In this document: positions 31,558-40,090 of the stretch, in pieces
Position numbering within the stretch: position 1 is the first letter of the stretch
Layout: each line of letters opens with the position of its first letter
Source: Paracoccus sp. Z118
GTDB lineage: Bacteria > Pseudomonadota > Alphaproteobacteria > Rhodobacterales > Rhodobacteraceae
Reading direction: 5' to 3'
Assembly (NCBI RefSeq): GCF_019061185.1
Contig: NZ_JAHQZU010000006.1
Span: forward strand, 1 to 64,000
Length of the DNA stretch: 64,000 nt
Notes under the pieces: model-generated
Seen by the model: the letters and a program-made list of their open reading frames with translations, nothing else
What the model was told of the DNA's origin: nothing
Database searches by the model: none
Position numbers and translations under genes: made by a program

Positions 31558-32892
31558 ATGGCGCAACAACCCCTCTGCTTCGTGCTGATGCCGTTCGGCG
31601 AGAAGCCGGCGGGTCACGGGACCACGATCAACTTCGATCGCGTCTATGCCGAGCTGATCCGCCCTGCGATAGAGGCGGCGGAGCTGGAGCCGATCCGAGC
31701 GGACGAGGAACAGGCGGGCGGCGTGATCCATAAGCCGATGTTCGAGCGCCTCCTGCTCTGCGAGTACGCCGTCGCCGACCTGACGACGGCCAACGCCAAC
31801 GTGTTTTACGAGCTCGGCGTCCGCCATGCCGCCAAGGAGCGCTCGACCGTCCTGATCTTTGCCGAGGGCATCGAGCGACTGCCCTTCGACGTCGGCCTTC
31901 TGCGCGGACTGCCGTACCGGCTCGGCCAAGACGGTGGGCCTGCGGACCCGGAGACTAACTGTCAGGCGTTGACCCGCCGCCTGGTGGAGGCTCGAGGTCC
32001 TGACAAGGACAGCCCGCTTTGGCAGCTCGTCGACGACTATCCGGAAATCGCCCACGAGAAGACCGACGTCTTCCGTCGTCAGGTCGAGTACGCTGCCGAG
32101 GTCAAGCGCCGGCTCGTCGGCGCTCGCAAGGACGGAACCGCGGCGGTTCGCGCCGTCGAGCGCGACGTCGGCCGCTTCGCCGATGCCGAGGCTGGGGTGC
32201 TGATCGACCTCATGCTCTCCTACCGCGCCACGAAGGCGTGGGAGGAGGTGGTCCGCGTCGCCGCAGCGATGCCGCCGCCGCTCGCCAAGACCGCGATGGT
32301 ACTCGAGCAGCGAGCGATGGCGCTAAATCGCGCCTGCCGCGGCGAGGAGGCTGCCGAGATCCTTCAGCGGCTGATCGCCGAGCGTGGTCCAAGCAGCGAG
32401 ACCTATGGCATTCTCGGGCGCGTGCTGAAGGACCGTTGGAAAGTTGCCGGCGAAGGCCCGCTCGCCCGCGGCCTGCTCCGTAAGGCGATCGACGCCTATC
32501 GCCGCGGGTTCGAGGCCGACTGGCGTGACGCCTATCCAGGGGTCAATGCGGTGACCCTGATGGAGCTCGCCGAGCCGCCGCTCACGGAAGAGCAAGCCCG
32601 CCTGCTGCCGGTTGTCCGCTACGCCGTCGAGCGCCGCATCGCCGCCGGGCACCCGGACTATTGGGACCACGCCACCCTGCTCGAGCTCGCAGTCGTGGAG
32701 GCTGACCGCTTGGCAGCAGAGAACGCCCTTGCCGACGCATTGGCCACCATCCGCGAGCCGTTCGAACCTGAAACTACCGCTCAAAATCTCAGTTTGCTCC
32801 GGGAGGCGCGGGAGCGGCGCGGGACCAAAGCGGACTGGATCGTTGAGATTGAGCAGGCGCTCCGAGGCTCGGTCCCTCCCATGTCTGAATGA
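31558..32892 (+). CDS. DUF4071/TRAFs-binding-type protein with N-terminal nucleotide-binding-like domain and TPR-like C-terminus
   Basis: A 444-aa protein. Residues 1-110 (CFVLMPFGEKPAG, then INFDRVYAELIRPAIEAAEL, then LLLCEYAVADLTTANANVFY, then ELGVRHAAKERSTVLIF) resemble the Rossmann-like domain of nucleoside deoxyribosyltransferase/TIR-like proteins. The Glu in YELG is the expected key acid. Residues 190-440 are helical repeats (AAMPPPLAKTAMVLEQRAMA; EEAAEILQRLIAERG) of the type labelled 'MAP3K TRAFs-binding' (DUF4071). Such proteins occur in predicted bacterial signalling/conflict operons. It diverges from the protease operon. A sensor that makes or reads a nucleotide signal is inference. 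Confidence 0.7.
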   Translation: MAQQPLCFVLMPFGEKPAGHGTTINFDRVYAELIRPAIEAAELEPIRADEEQAGGVIHKPMFERLLLCEYAVADLTTANANVFYELGVRHAAKERSTVLIFAEGIERLPFDVGLLRGLPYRLGQDGGPADPETNCQALTRRLVEARGPDKDSPLWQLVDDYPEIAHEKTDVFRRQVEYAAEVKRRLVGARKDGTAAVRAVERDVGRFADAEAGVLIDLMLSYRATKAWEEVVRVAAAMPPPLAKTAMVLEQRAMALNRACRGEEAAEILQRLIAERGPSSETYGILGRVLKDRWKVAGEGPLARGLLRKAIDAYRRGFEADWRDAYPGVNAVTLMELAEPPLTEEQARLLPVVRYAVERRIAAGHPDYWDHATLLELAVVEADRLAAENALADALATIREPFEPETTAQNLSLLREARERRGTKADWIVEIEQALRGSVPPMSE

Positions 32893-33111
32893 CGTGTGAG
32901 CACCGCAATCCAAGGCATGTGACCAAAGCTATTTCGCAGGACAAATAGCCGTCTGATAGGATTGATTTCATGCGGCGGCGCTGGTTCAATTTTCAGCGGA
33001 CTGTAGCGCCGCCTTTCGCTCAATCTCCGTCCGGTGGACGACATACGAACTCAAGGTGGCAGGCCAGCCAGCGCCAGGCTCGCCTTTCGGCCAGATAAAT
33101 CGAACGATCTT

Positions 33112-34173
33112 TCATTTTTGAAACTGAATCCAAAGAAAGTATTGAATGGCAAGTTTTAAGTTTGAGTCCCTAGAGTAATTACCTACTAGAGCGCAAACGT
33201 TATCGTTATCGAGAAGGAACCCAAATACTCTATCAGAAACTTTTTGCAACTCTGCGGTATCAAGATTGGCCTGCAGAAAGTCTTCTAGCTCACTTTTCAA
33301 TTCACGATCCAGAAGCGCAAAACTCAATGCCAGCAATACCAGTGTTTTGCCGGCGGCGCTTTGTGCGCTGATCTCTCCCAGCTCCCATGAAACTGAATCG
33401 CTGTGCCCCGAAACGAGAAGGATCACTCCTTTTGAATCCCGAATGAGCGCTTGAACTCCTTGCTTCCAATTCTCTTCGGCAAGGCGAATTTTGCTAGCCC
33501 CAAGAGAGGGAAGAAATGACTTCTGATTTGCGATCGATGTAACCTTGCCAAATTGGGCTAGGGAGGCATTTATCCTACGCTCATCGGTTCGCAGAAGCGG
33601 ATCCCCACCCGGCGTTGTATTGTCCGTCGAAAAATTTCTTAGGAAGAGAAAGTTGTTTGCGGTTGGATCGAATATCGAGCTCGGCTGCACCTTTAGAAGT
33701 AGTTGACGCACAAGAACCGCGATAACGACACCGCCGGCACCGAATGCAACGCCGAAATTAAGATATAATAGCGAAATGAAGTTGAATGCTATGACGCCGG
33801 GTAGAGCGATGGACCAGAAAAGGACTTCCGCCAGGTTTATTCCAGATCTAACTCTAAATTGACTGTTACGCTTTGAGATGGATTTCAAAGACGATCCACA
33901 ACTAGTTATTATCCGATTGAACGACCGCCATTCATCGAGTATGCTAGTGGCCGCCGAGAAGGCCACGAATGTAACACATAGGACGAACGGCATCGCAGCC
34001 ACGATAAAATAATCCGTCTTGACTTCAAAGATAAATATTGCGGACAGCAAACCATAGAAGAACACTGTCAGACCCCAATTTTCGAATACAGCCCGTTCCA
34101 AGCCGTCCCAGCTCCTTCTAAGAAGATTTGGGGCTATTGGGGGAACTTCAACAATCTCGACTAACGGCTGCAC
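33112..34173 (-). CDS. four-helix membrane protein with Rossmann/TIR-like domain
   Basis: A 353-aa protein. Two membrane hairpins (WGLTVFFYGLLSAIFIFEV, FIVAAMPFVLCVTFVAFSAA, ALPGVIAFNFISLLYLNFGV, GGVVIAVLVRQLLL) are followed by a soluble domain: NNFLFLRNFSTDNTTPGG, SLAQFGKVTSIANQKSFLP, WKQGVQALIRDSKGVILLVS, SDSVSWELGEISAQSAAG, KTLVLLAL. The order FLR-F, FG-V, W--V--L---A/S, V--WEL and K-L-L matches the domain in 26264-27865, so the two look like relatives. The gene is clearly AT-richer than its surroundings, a sign of transfer. Function unknown. Confidence 0.6.
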   Translation of the reverse strand: MQPLVEIVEVPPIAPNLLRRSWDGLERAVFENWGLTVFFYGLLSAIFIFEVKTDYFIVAAMPFVLCVTFVAFSAATSILDEWRSFNRIITSCGSSLKSISKRNSQFRVRSGINLAEVLFWSIALPGVIAFNFISLLYLNFGVAFGAGGVVIAVLVRQLLLKVQPSSIFDPTANNFLFLRNFSTDNTTPGGDPLLRTDERRINASLAQFGKVTSIANQKSFLPSLGASKIRLAEENWKQGVQALIRDSKGVILLVSGHSDSVSWELGEISAQSAAGKTLVLLALSFALLDRELKSELEDFLQANLDTAELQKVSDRVFGFLLDNDNVCALVGNYSRDSNLKLAIQYFLWIQFQK

Positions 34174-34752
34174 TGTTCAGTACCGATCTCACAATTCCGT
34201 TTGCTATCTCTTTCTGTCTGAACTGGTTCCTTCCCAAGTGAACCTCGTTCAAGGCGATGCTGCCGTCCGGGACGCTCTCTGGCAAGGGTTTCCGAACCGA
34301 AGCGGCCTTTGCACGCGCGTCGGATCGTGCGGTGGCCGCGGTTGGAGCGTCCATCGCATGCCGTGGCGCCCCGACTGCCAATGGATTGCATTCGGCGAAC
34401 ACACTCGTCGAGCCGTGTTCCTCCGGGCTTGCCGCGCCAGCTGCAGACGATGCCGGGCGTCGGTCCGATCACCGCACTCGCGGTTGCGGAAGTCGAAAAG
34501 CGTCCACACTTAGGAAGTTCAATACCTCAAGACTCAGAGAAGGTTGGATATCAGGCCCATCCCCTCCGCCACTTGCCCTCGCGAAAGCGTTCTCCCCATC
34601 CAGCTGCGGCCGGAGTTTTCCGTTGTTTTCGAGGGGTATGCGTTGGCGGCTGAGCACCGGCCTTGGCGCCAGGAGGCCCGAAAGCGGTCTCTCGGGGCCG
34701 ATATTCTCCGGACCTCATGACTGCGTCGGTTTGGTGATTTTCTTGTAAGCTG
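34174..34752. other. gene-poor scar with an IS110 transposase relic
   Basis: No intact gene is visible. At 34441-34488 the plus strand encodes LQTMPGVGPITALAVAE, the start of the IS110 Transposase_20 domain, with no supporting domain on either side. It differs from the IS110 copy at 91-828. Reading frames across the remainder look random. The stretch joins the AT-rich membrane-protein gene to a truncated gene at 34753 and probably reflects old insertion and deletion. Confidence 0.5.
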
Positions 34753-35139
34753 TTGTTTCAGATTAATAAAATCCTACCTCCGAAATTGCTTGGATTGGAG
34801 GCGCGTTTGCGTCTGCTCCCCGAGATTCTCGAGCGCTGGAACATCTCGGAGGCCGACCTGATCTATCTGGCCGAGAACGACAAGCTGCGGCTGTCGGTGC
34901 GGGTCTTCGGCGTGCCGATGGAGTTCGGCGACGTTGAAGAGACCGCCAATGGGCAACCCATGCGGATCCCGTGGGAGCGGGTCCATCACAGCGGCCTGCT
35001 CGATCTGCATGCCCGCGACGTCTACCAGCTCTTCCGCTGCGGCGAGATCAAGCTCAGCCAATTCCGCGTGCCACGCGCCGACTATGCCGCGGTCCGGGAA
35101 GAGGCTGCGCCGGTGCTGGTGCTCAGCGGCGCGTTGTAG
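34753..35139 (+). pseudogene. unknown conserved-looking protein, 3' end replaced
   Basis: A TTG-started frame of 128 codons with good coding character: EILERWNISEADLIYLAEND, LRLSVRVFGVPMEFGDVEET, HHSGLLDLHARDVYQLFRCG, and IKLSQFRVPRADYAAVREEA. I associate this pattern with hypothetical proteins of Rhodobacterales accessory regions, with no known function. The final codons (about 35123-35139) coincide with the antisense of the helicase fragment's YNAPL motif, so a recombination junction cut the gene here and supplied a chance stop. Confidence 0.5.
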
Positions 35140-35427
35140 CAGGTCAGAAGCGTGCGGCGGCCTTCGGCAGCTGATCTTATGGCCTTTTCGACGGCCAGAA
35201 CGGTTTTGCCACTGCCCGCACCACCCGAGATCGCCATTTCCTTGTTGTCTGCGAGCGAGTCGAGGATCCACGCCTGTTCGGCCGTAAGCCGCTCAATAGT
35301 CATGGCATCGTCAGCAAGGCTGATGCCAATGTGGGCCTTCAGTTCGAAGTGGCTGGCAAGCAGCTCCTCGAGCGCTCTCAGGCCATCCAGTCCCAAATGG
35401 CTTTCACGCTGATCGCCGCCCTCGGTC
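35123..35427 (-). pseudogene. fragment of a UvrD/NERD-type helicase N-terminal region
   Basis: On the minus strand the frame reads LEELLASHFELKAHIGISLA, then LTAEQAWILDSLADNKEMAI, then the Walker A SGGAGSGKTVLAVEKA (motif at 35225-35202), and LLTCYNAPL. This is motif Q/I of a superfamily 1 (UvrD-like, often NERD-linked) helicase. Both ends are missing: upstream it is joined in frame to the old yellow enzyme at about 35427, and downstream it stops at about 35123. It is a leftover of a larger helicase, possibly from a lost defence or mobile element. Confidence 0.75.
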
Positions 35428-36068
35428 AGGCGCATGCGGCTTTCGCGACTGCCGCCATATTCGTCCTCGCGCAGGTTCGACAGCGGCGAGAGGAACTCGT
35501 GCATCAGATAGCCATGCGCGCAATGCAGTTCGACGACCTTGTAGCCTGCCCGCAGCGCCCGCCGGGTTGCCGCGGCGTAGTCGGCTTTCAGGGCCTCGAT
35601 CCCCGCTGCGTCCAGCGCCTGCGGCACCTGCCAGCCCTCCGCCATGGCAAGGGCCGAGGGCGCGACGACCGGCCAGGGGAGTTCGTTCCGTTCCTCGGCA
35701 TCCTGAGGTCCCAAGGGAGCATTGCCGTGCCACGGGCGCTGTGCCGCTGCCTTGCGGCCGGAATGGCCAAGCTGGATACCGGGCACAGCCCCGAGCGCCG
35801 AGATCGCGCGCGCGATCTCCGTCAGCGCCGCTTCCTGCTCATCCGTCCAGAGCCCCAAATCGCCGAGTGTGCCCATCCCCTCGGCATTCACCGAGGTCGC
35901 TTCGATCATCACGAGACCCGCGCCGCCCATCGCGAAACGGCCATATTGCGCACGGTGCCACTCATTGGCGACCCCGCCTTCGGCCGAATATTGGCACATC
36001 GGCGAAATCATGACGCGGTTGTGCAGCTCGACGCCGCCCAAGTTGATCGGTTCAAACAGTTTCGCCAT
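35428..36068 (-). pseudogene. NADH:flavin oxidoreductase (old yellow enzyme, YqjM-like), 3' truncated
   Basis: The ATG at 36068 starts MAKLFEPINLGGVELHNRVM, an excellent OYE N-terminus. Typical motifs are VMISPMCQYSAEGG, GGAGLVMIEATSV, GIQLGHSGRKAA, VELHCAHGYLMHEFLSPLSN and EYGGSRESRMRL. About 214 of the usual 360-370 residues remain. After RMRL the sequence switches to helicase-derived residues in the same frame, giving a 328-codon chimera. The FMN-phosphate site and C-terminal strands of the barrel are lost, so activity is unlikely. Confidence 0.88.
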
Positions 36069-36233
36069 GATCTTCCTTCCGCCTGAAGCCCGGTCAAAGA
36101 ACCTTCGTGTTCTGGCAGCCGCGCCGCGTCGTCAATCCCGCGGGCTCCGCCGCATGGTCGCTCGAAGGACCAATTCCGATCTTGCGAAAGACGGCTGACC
36201 CGACCAGCTCATCACGCGATCATGGTGCCTGAC

Positions 36234-36986
36234 TCAGCCGGAGCTTGGTCCAAACGGCGAGGAGTAGCTCAGTTCGATATTTGCATGAATGTCGAACCCG
36301 GCGATCTCATAACCGCGACGGAAATCGGCGATGTGTCGTCGCATCCAGTCCGAGGCGAGGCCGGCATCCCGGTTAGCGATGGCATCCGAGATTGCCCGAT
36401 GCGCCGCCAGCAGGCGGTGGCGGGCGGCAGGCACGGCCTGATAGAGGTGCTGCGTGGCCGAAAACAGCAACAGACCAATCGGCGCAGTGGCAAGCTCCAG
36501 CGCCGCATTGCCCGCCGCGTGGCTGACAAGCGAATGGAACGCGATGTCATGGCGGACGACGGCTTGGTCGTCGTCCAGCGACGGGATCAGTTCCTCGACG
36601 CTCGCGCGGATGGCCGCGATCTGCTCGTCGCTCGCCCGCTCGGCGGCCTGATGGGCGGCGAAATGCTCCAGCTGCATCTGGACCTCCCAGAGGTCGCGGA
36701 AGCTGGCGCCGCGCAGGCCCAGCGCGCGGGCGTTGGTCAGGGCCACCCGCGCGGGATCGGGGGCGACGACCTGCAGGCGCTTGGCGGCCACGCGCCGCAC
36801 CAGCCCGTCGCTTTCCAGCGCGCGCAGCCCTTCGCGCAGGGTCGAGCGGTTCACGCCCAGCGCCTCGGCCAGTTCTGCCTCGATCGGAAGAAGCTCTCCG
36901 ATCTTCAGCCGTCCGCTGACGATCTCGGCCTCCAGGATGCTGGCGACCTGCTGATAGCCGTGGGTTCGCGTCGCCTTGGGCAGCAT
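36234..36986 (-). CDS. GntR/FadR-family transcription regulator
   Basis: A 250-aa protein from ATG 36986 (MLPKATRTHGYQQVASILEA). The winged helix is complete: LKIGELLPIEAELAEALGVN, then RSTLREGLRALESDGLVRRV. The C-terminal all-helical FCD domain shows its metal-binding positions in HDIAFHSLVSHAAGNA and LAAHRAISDAIANRD. It is divergent from the SDR-ACAD-kinase operon. A perfect FadR-like palindrome lies between them at 37064-37076. It most likely represses that operon until an acid or acyl-CoA effector binds. Confidence 0.9.
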   Translation of the reverse strand: MLPKATRTHGYQQVASILEAEIVSGRLKIGELLPIEAELAEALGVNRSTLREGLRALESDGLVRRVAAKRLQVVAPDPARVALTNARALGLRGASFRDLWEVQMQLEHFAAHQAAERASDEQIAAIRASVEELIPSLDDDQAVVRHDIAFHSLVSHAAGNAALELATAPIGLLLFSATQHLYQAVPAARHRLLAAHRAISDAIANRDAGLASDWMRRHIADFRRGYEIAGFDIHANIELSYSSPFGPSSG

Positions 36987-37063
36987 CGGTTTTCCTGTGG
37001 GCCGAAGTATCGGCGATGCCGAGCGAACGGCACCGCATACAACAGGCAGATTATAGTTGTCAT

Positions 37064-37076
37064 ATTGTCGGACAAT
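37064..37076. promoter_or_regulatory. FadR-type operator ATTGTCGGACAAT
   Basis: ATTGTC-G-GACAAT is a perfect 6-bp inverted repeat about a single base. This is the TTGTC-N-GACAA form seen for many FadR-subfamily regulators. It is 77 bases upstream of the GntR ATG and 39 bases upstream of the SDR ATG, in a local AT-rich patch that should hold both promoters. Confidence 0.75.
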
Positions 37077-37115
37077 GATAGTCTCTTGCCCGAGGATCGA
37101 GGTCAAGAGGGCACG

Positions 37116-37862
37116 ATGGAGCTGCAGGTCAGGGGAAAGACGGCGCTGATCACCGGCGCCTCGGGCGGACTTGGGGCTCATTTCGCGGGCGTTCTCGCGC
37201 GCGCCGGGGCCAGGGTCACGCTCGGCGCCCGGCGGGCTGACAAGCTCGCGGATGTCGTGGCCGGGCTGACGGCGGCGGGGCACGAGGCCGAGGCGGTCGA
37301 TCTCGACGTGACCGACGAGAAAGGCATCGCCGCCCTGTTTGCCCGGCAGCGGTTCGACATCGTCATCAACAACGCGGGCATCAGCGGAGCGGGGATGGCG
37401 ATCGACATGCCCGCCGAGGAATGGGACCGGGTGATCGACACCAACCTGCGCGGCAGCTTCCTTGTGGCGCAGGCGGCGGCGCGGGCGATGCGCAAGGCGG
37501 AAAGCGGGGGCAGCATCGTCAACATCGCCTCGATCCTCGGCCTGCGGGTCGGGGGCGCGGTCATCGCCTATACCACGTCGAAGGCGGCGGTCGTGCAGAT
37601 GACCAAGGCGCTCGCGCTGGAATGGGCACGCTTCGGCATCCGCGTGAACGCCCTCTGCCCCGGCTATGTGGAAACCCCGATCAACGCCGATTTCTTCGCC
37701 TCGAAACCGGGACAGGCGCTGATCTCGCGCATTCCGCAACGGCGGCTGGGGCAGGAGGCGGAGCTGGACGCGCCGCTGCTGCTGCTCGCGTCGGACGCGG
37801 GCAGCTATATCACCGGCGCCACCCTTGCGGTGGACGGCGGCCATCTCGTCTCAACCCTTTGA
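37116..37862 (+). CDS. short-chain dehydrogenase/reductase (SDR)
   Basis: A 248-aa classical SDR from ATG 37116 (MELQVRGKTALITGASGGLG). The cofactor motif TGASGGLG, the NNAGISG motif and the catalytic set Ser (IVNIASILG), Tyr and Lys (YTTSKAA) are all present; the ending VDGGHLVS is typical. The lack of an acidic residue right after the glycine motif (GARRADK) suggests NADP may be accepted. It is the first gene of the operon with the acyl-CoA dehydrogenase and kinase and probably oxidises or reduces a hydroxy/keto-acid intermediate (LvaD-like role by context). Confidence 0.88.
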   Translation: MELQVRGKTALITGASGGLGAHFAGVLARAGARVTLGARRADKLADVVAGLTAAGHEAEAVDLDVTDEKGIAALFARQRFDIVINNAGISGAGMAIDMPAEEWDRVIDTNLRGSFLVAQAAARAMRKAESGGSIVNIASILGLRVGGAVIAYTTSKAAVVQMTKALALEWARFGIRVNALCPGYVETPINADFFASKPGQALISRIPQRRLGQEAELDAPLLLLASDAGSYITGATLAVDGGHLVSTL

Positions 37863-37871
37863 AGGTGCAGC

Positions 37872-39083
37872 ATGGATTTCACGATTACCCCCGAACTCGA
37901 CCGTCTGCGCCGTCAGATCGTCGAGTTCGTCGATGACCGCCTGATCCCGCTGGAAGCCGACCCCGCCAGCTACGACGCGCATGAGAACATCGACGAAGGC
38001 CTGCTCAGGACCCTTCGGGCCGAGGCGAAGGCCGCCGGCATGTGGTGCCTGCAACTGCCCGAGGATCAGGGCGGGCGCGGAGTCGGCATGATGGGGATGG
38101 CGGTCTGCTACGAGGCGATGAACCGCTCGATCTTCGGGCCGGTCGTGTTCAACTCGGCAGCCCCCGACGACGGCAACATGATGGTGCTGAACAAGCTGGG
38201 CACGCCCGAGCAGAAGGAACGCTGGCTGGCACCCATCGCGCGCGGCGACGTCCGCTCGGCCTTCGCCATGACGGAACCGGCGCCGGGCGGCGGCTCGGAC
38301 CCGTCCATGATCCGCACCTTCGCCCGGCGCGAGGGTGACCGCTACGTCGTCGAGGGCCGCAAGTGGTTCATCACCGGGGCCGAGGCGGCGCAGCATTTCA
38401 TGCTGATCGCCCGGACGTCCGACGGGGACAGGAACGCGCACACGGCCTTCCTCTATGATGCGGACCAGCCCGGCTGGCGGATCGAGCGGCGGATTCCGAT
38501 CATGGGCCCCGAAGAGCATGGCGGCCATTGCGAACTGGTGTTCGACGGGCTGGAGATCCCGGCCGAGAACATCCTGCTTGCCGAGGGCAAGGGCATGCGC
38601 GTCACCCAGACCCGTCTGGCCCCTGCCCGGCTGACCCACTGCATGCGCTGGCTCGGGTTGGCGAAGCGCTGCATCGAGATCGCCACCGAATACGCCGCGC
38701 ACCGCGAGAGCTTCGGCATCCGGCTGGCCGACCGCGAAAGCATCCAGCTGATGCTGGGCGATCTGGCCATGCGGATCGAGGTGGGCCGGCTGCTGGTCGC
38801 CAAGGCCGCCTGGGCGCTGGATCGGGGCGAGCGGGCGCAGGCGGAAATCTCGATGGCCAAGATCCAGGTCGCGAACGTGCTGCATGATGCCGCCGACCGC
38901 GCGATCCAGATCAACGGCGCGCGCGGCTATTCCAAGGACACTCCGCTCGAATGGATCTATCGCTATGCCCGGCAGGCGCGGCTGGTCGACGGCGCGGACG
39001 AGGTCCACAGGATGCTCATCAACCGCCATCTTTCGGAAAAGGGGCGCGACTTCTGGCAGTGGCCCGTCGAGGGCGCAGCATGA
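37872..39083 (+). CDS. acyl-CoA dehydrogenase, ACAD10/11-like (LvaC-like)
   Basis: A 403-aa acyl-CoA dehydrogenase, MDFTITPELDRLRRQIVEFV. FAD-binding motifs are visible (AFAMTEPAPGGGSDPSMIRT; KWFITGAEAAQHFML; INGARGYSKDTPLEWIYRYA). The length matches the ACAD11-like group. Neighbouring an APH-like kinase and an SDR, it resembles LvaC of levulinate degradation and the ACAD domain of human ACAD10/11. In those pathways a 4-hydroxyacyl-CoA is phosphorylated by the kinase and the ACAD then removes phosphate. I infer that role from gene order. Its stop overlaps the kinase ATG (ATGA). Confidence 0.85.
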   Translation: MDFTITPELDRLRRQIVEFVDDRLIPLEADPASYDAHENIDEGLLRTLRAEAKAAGMWCLQLPEDQGGRGVGMMGMAVCYEAMNRSIFGPVVFNSAAPDDGNMMVLNKLGTPEQKERWLAPIARGDVRSAFAMTEPAPGGGSDPSMIRTFARREGDRYVVEGRKWFITGAEAAQHFMLIARTSDGDRNAHTAFLYDADQPGWRIERRIPIMGPEEHGGHCELVFDGLEIPAENILLAEGKGMRVTQTRLAPARLTHCMRWLGLAKRCIEIATEYAAHRESFGIRLADRESIQLMLGDLAMRIEVGRLLVAKAAWALDRGERAQAEISMAKIQVANVLHDAADRAIQINGARGYSKDTPLEWIYRYARQARLVDGADEVHRMLINRHLSEKGRDFWQWPVEGAA

Positions 39084-40090
39084 ACGCGGAGGCCGGCGCG
39101 GCGCTCGGCCCCTGGCTGCGCGACAGGCTGGGCATGACGGGCGAGCCGGAGATCCAGCCCATCGCGGGCGGCCAGTCCAACCCGACCTGGTTCGTCACCA
39201 TGGGCGGGCGCCGGCTGGTGCTGCGCAAGCAACCGCCCGGCCCGCTGCTGAAAGGCGCCCACGCCATCGACCGCGAATACCGGATCCAGAAGGCGCTGGC
39301 CGGAACCCCGGTTCCGGTGCCGCAGATGGTCGCATGGTGCGACGACGCGTCGGTTCTGGGCACGCCGTTCTACCTGATGGAGCGGCTCGACGGCCGGGTC
39401 TGGCACGAAACCGCCATGCCCGGCGCCGAACCGGCCGAGCGCCGCGCGATGTATCTGTCGGTCGCCCGGACCATGGCGGCGATGCACTCGCTCGACCCCG
39501 AGGCGGTCGGGCTGGAGACCTTCGGGCGCCCCGGCAACTACTTCGCCCGGCAGGTCGCCCGCTGGGGTGGCCAGTGGCAGCAGGCGCAGAGCCGCGGCAT
39601 TCCCGAACTTGACGCGCTTCACGACCGGCTGGCCGCGCGTATCCCCCCCGATGACGGCCTTGTCGCCATCGCGCATGGCGATTTTCGCATCGGCAACATC
39701 ATGTTCGCGCCCGACCGGCCGGAGGTGATCGCGGTCCTCGACTGGGAGCTGTCCACCCTCGGCCACCCCATGGCCGACCTCGGCTTCTTCTGCATGTGCT
39801 GGCGGGCGCGGCAGGACGAATACGGCGGCCTCGCCGATCTGGACTGGCCGGCGCTGGGAATTCCCACCAAGGCGGAGTTCCTGTCCGAATACATGACCCA
39901 TAGCCGGCACCGGGTGGAACTCGCCCCGTTCCACGAAGCCTTCGCCCTGTTCCGCTTTGCGGTGATCTTCGTCGGGATCGCCGACCGCGCGCTCCAGGGC
40001 AATGCCGCAGGAGATGCGGCGGGCGATTCGATGCGCCTGGCCACCGCCTTCGCACGGCATGGGCTCGAAGCGGCGCGCGAGGCGGGCTGA
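39080..40090 (+). CDS. APH-family phosphotransferase, LvaA/ACAD10-kinase-like
   Basis: A 336-aa aminoglycoside-phosphotransferase-fold kinase from ATG 39080 (MNAEAGAALGPWLRDRLGMT). Landmarks: GGQSNPTWFV nucleotide loop, RLVLRKQPPG with the ATP-contacting Lys, Brenner motif HGDFRIGNIMF with catalytic Asp, and LDWELSTLGHPMADLG with the metal-binding Asp. Fused or adjacent to ACAD10/11-type dehydrogenases, these kinases phosphorylate 4-hydroxyacyl-CoAs rather than drugs. It ends the three-gene operon. No terminator hairpin was recognised right behind it. Confidence 0.85.
   Translation: MNAEAGAALGPWLRDRLGMTGEPEIQPIAGGQSNPTWFVTMGGRRLVLRKQPPGPLLKGAHAIDREYRIQKALAGTPVPVPQMVAWCDDASVLGTPFYLMERLDGRVWHETAMPGAEPAERRAMYLSVARTMAAMHSLDPEAVGLETFGRPGNYFARQVARWGGQWQQAQSRGIPELDALHDRLAARIPPDDGLVAIAHGDFRIGNIMFAPDRPEVIAVLDWELSTLGHPMADLGFFCMCWRARQDEYGGLADLDWPALGIPTKAEFLSEYMTHSRHRVELAPFHEAFALFRFAVIFVGIADRALQGNAAGDAAGDSMRLATAFARHGLEAAREAG

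Noticed and set aside
36222-37862. A single 546-codon plus-strand gene upstream of and including the SDR
   Set aside because: The first 298 codons are the antisense of the GntR gene and the intergenic operator. The SDR has its own ATG at 37116 with conserved N-terminus.
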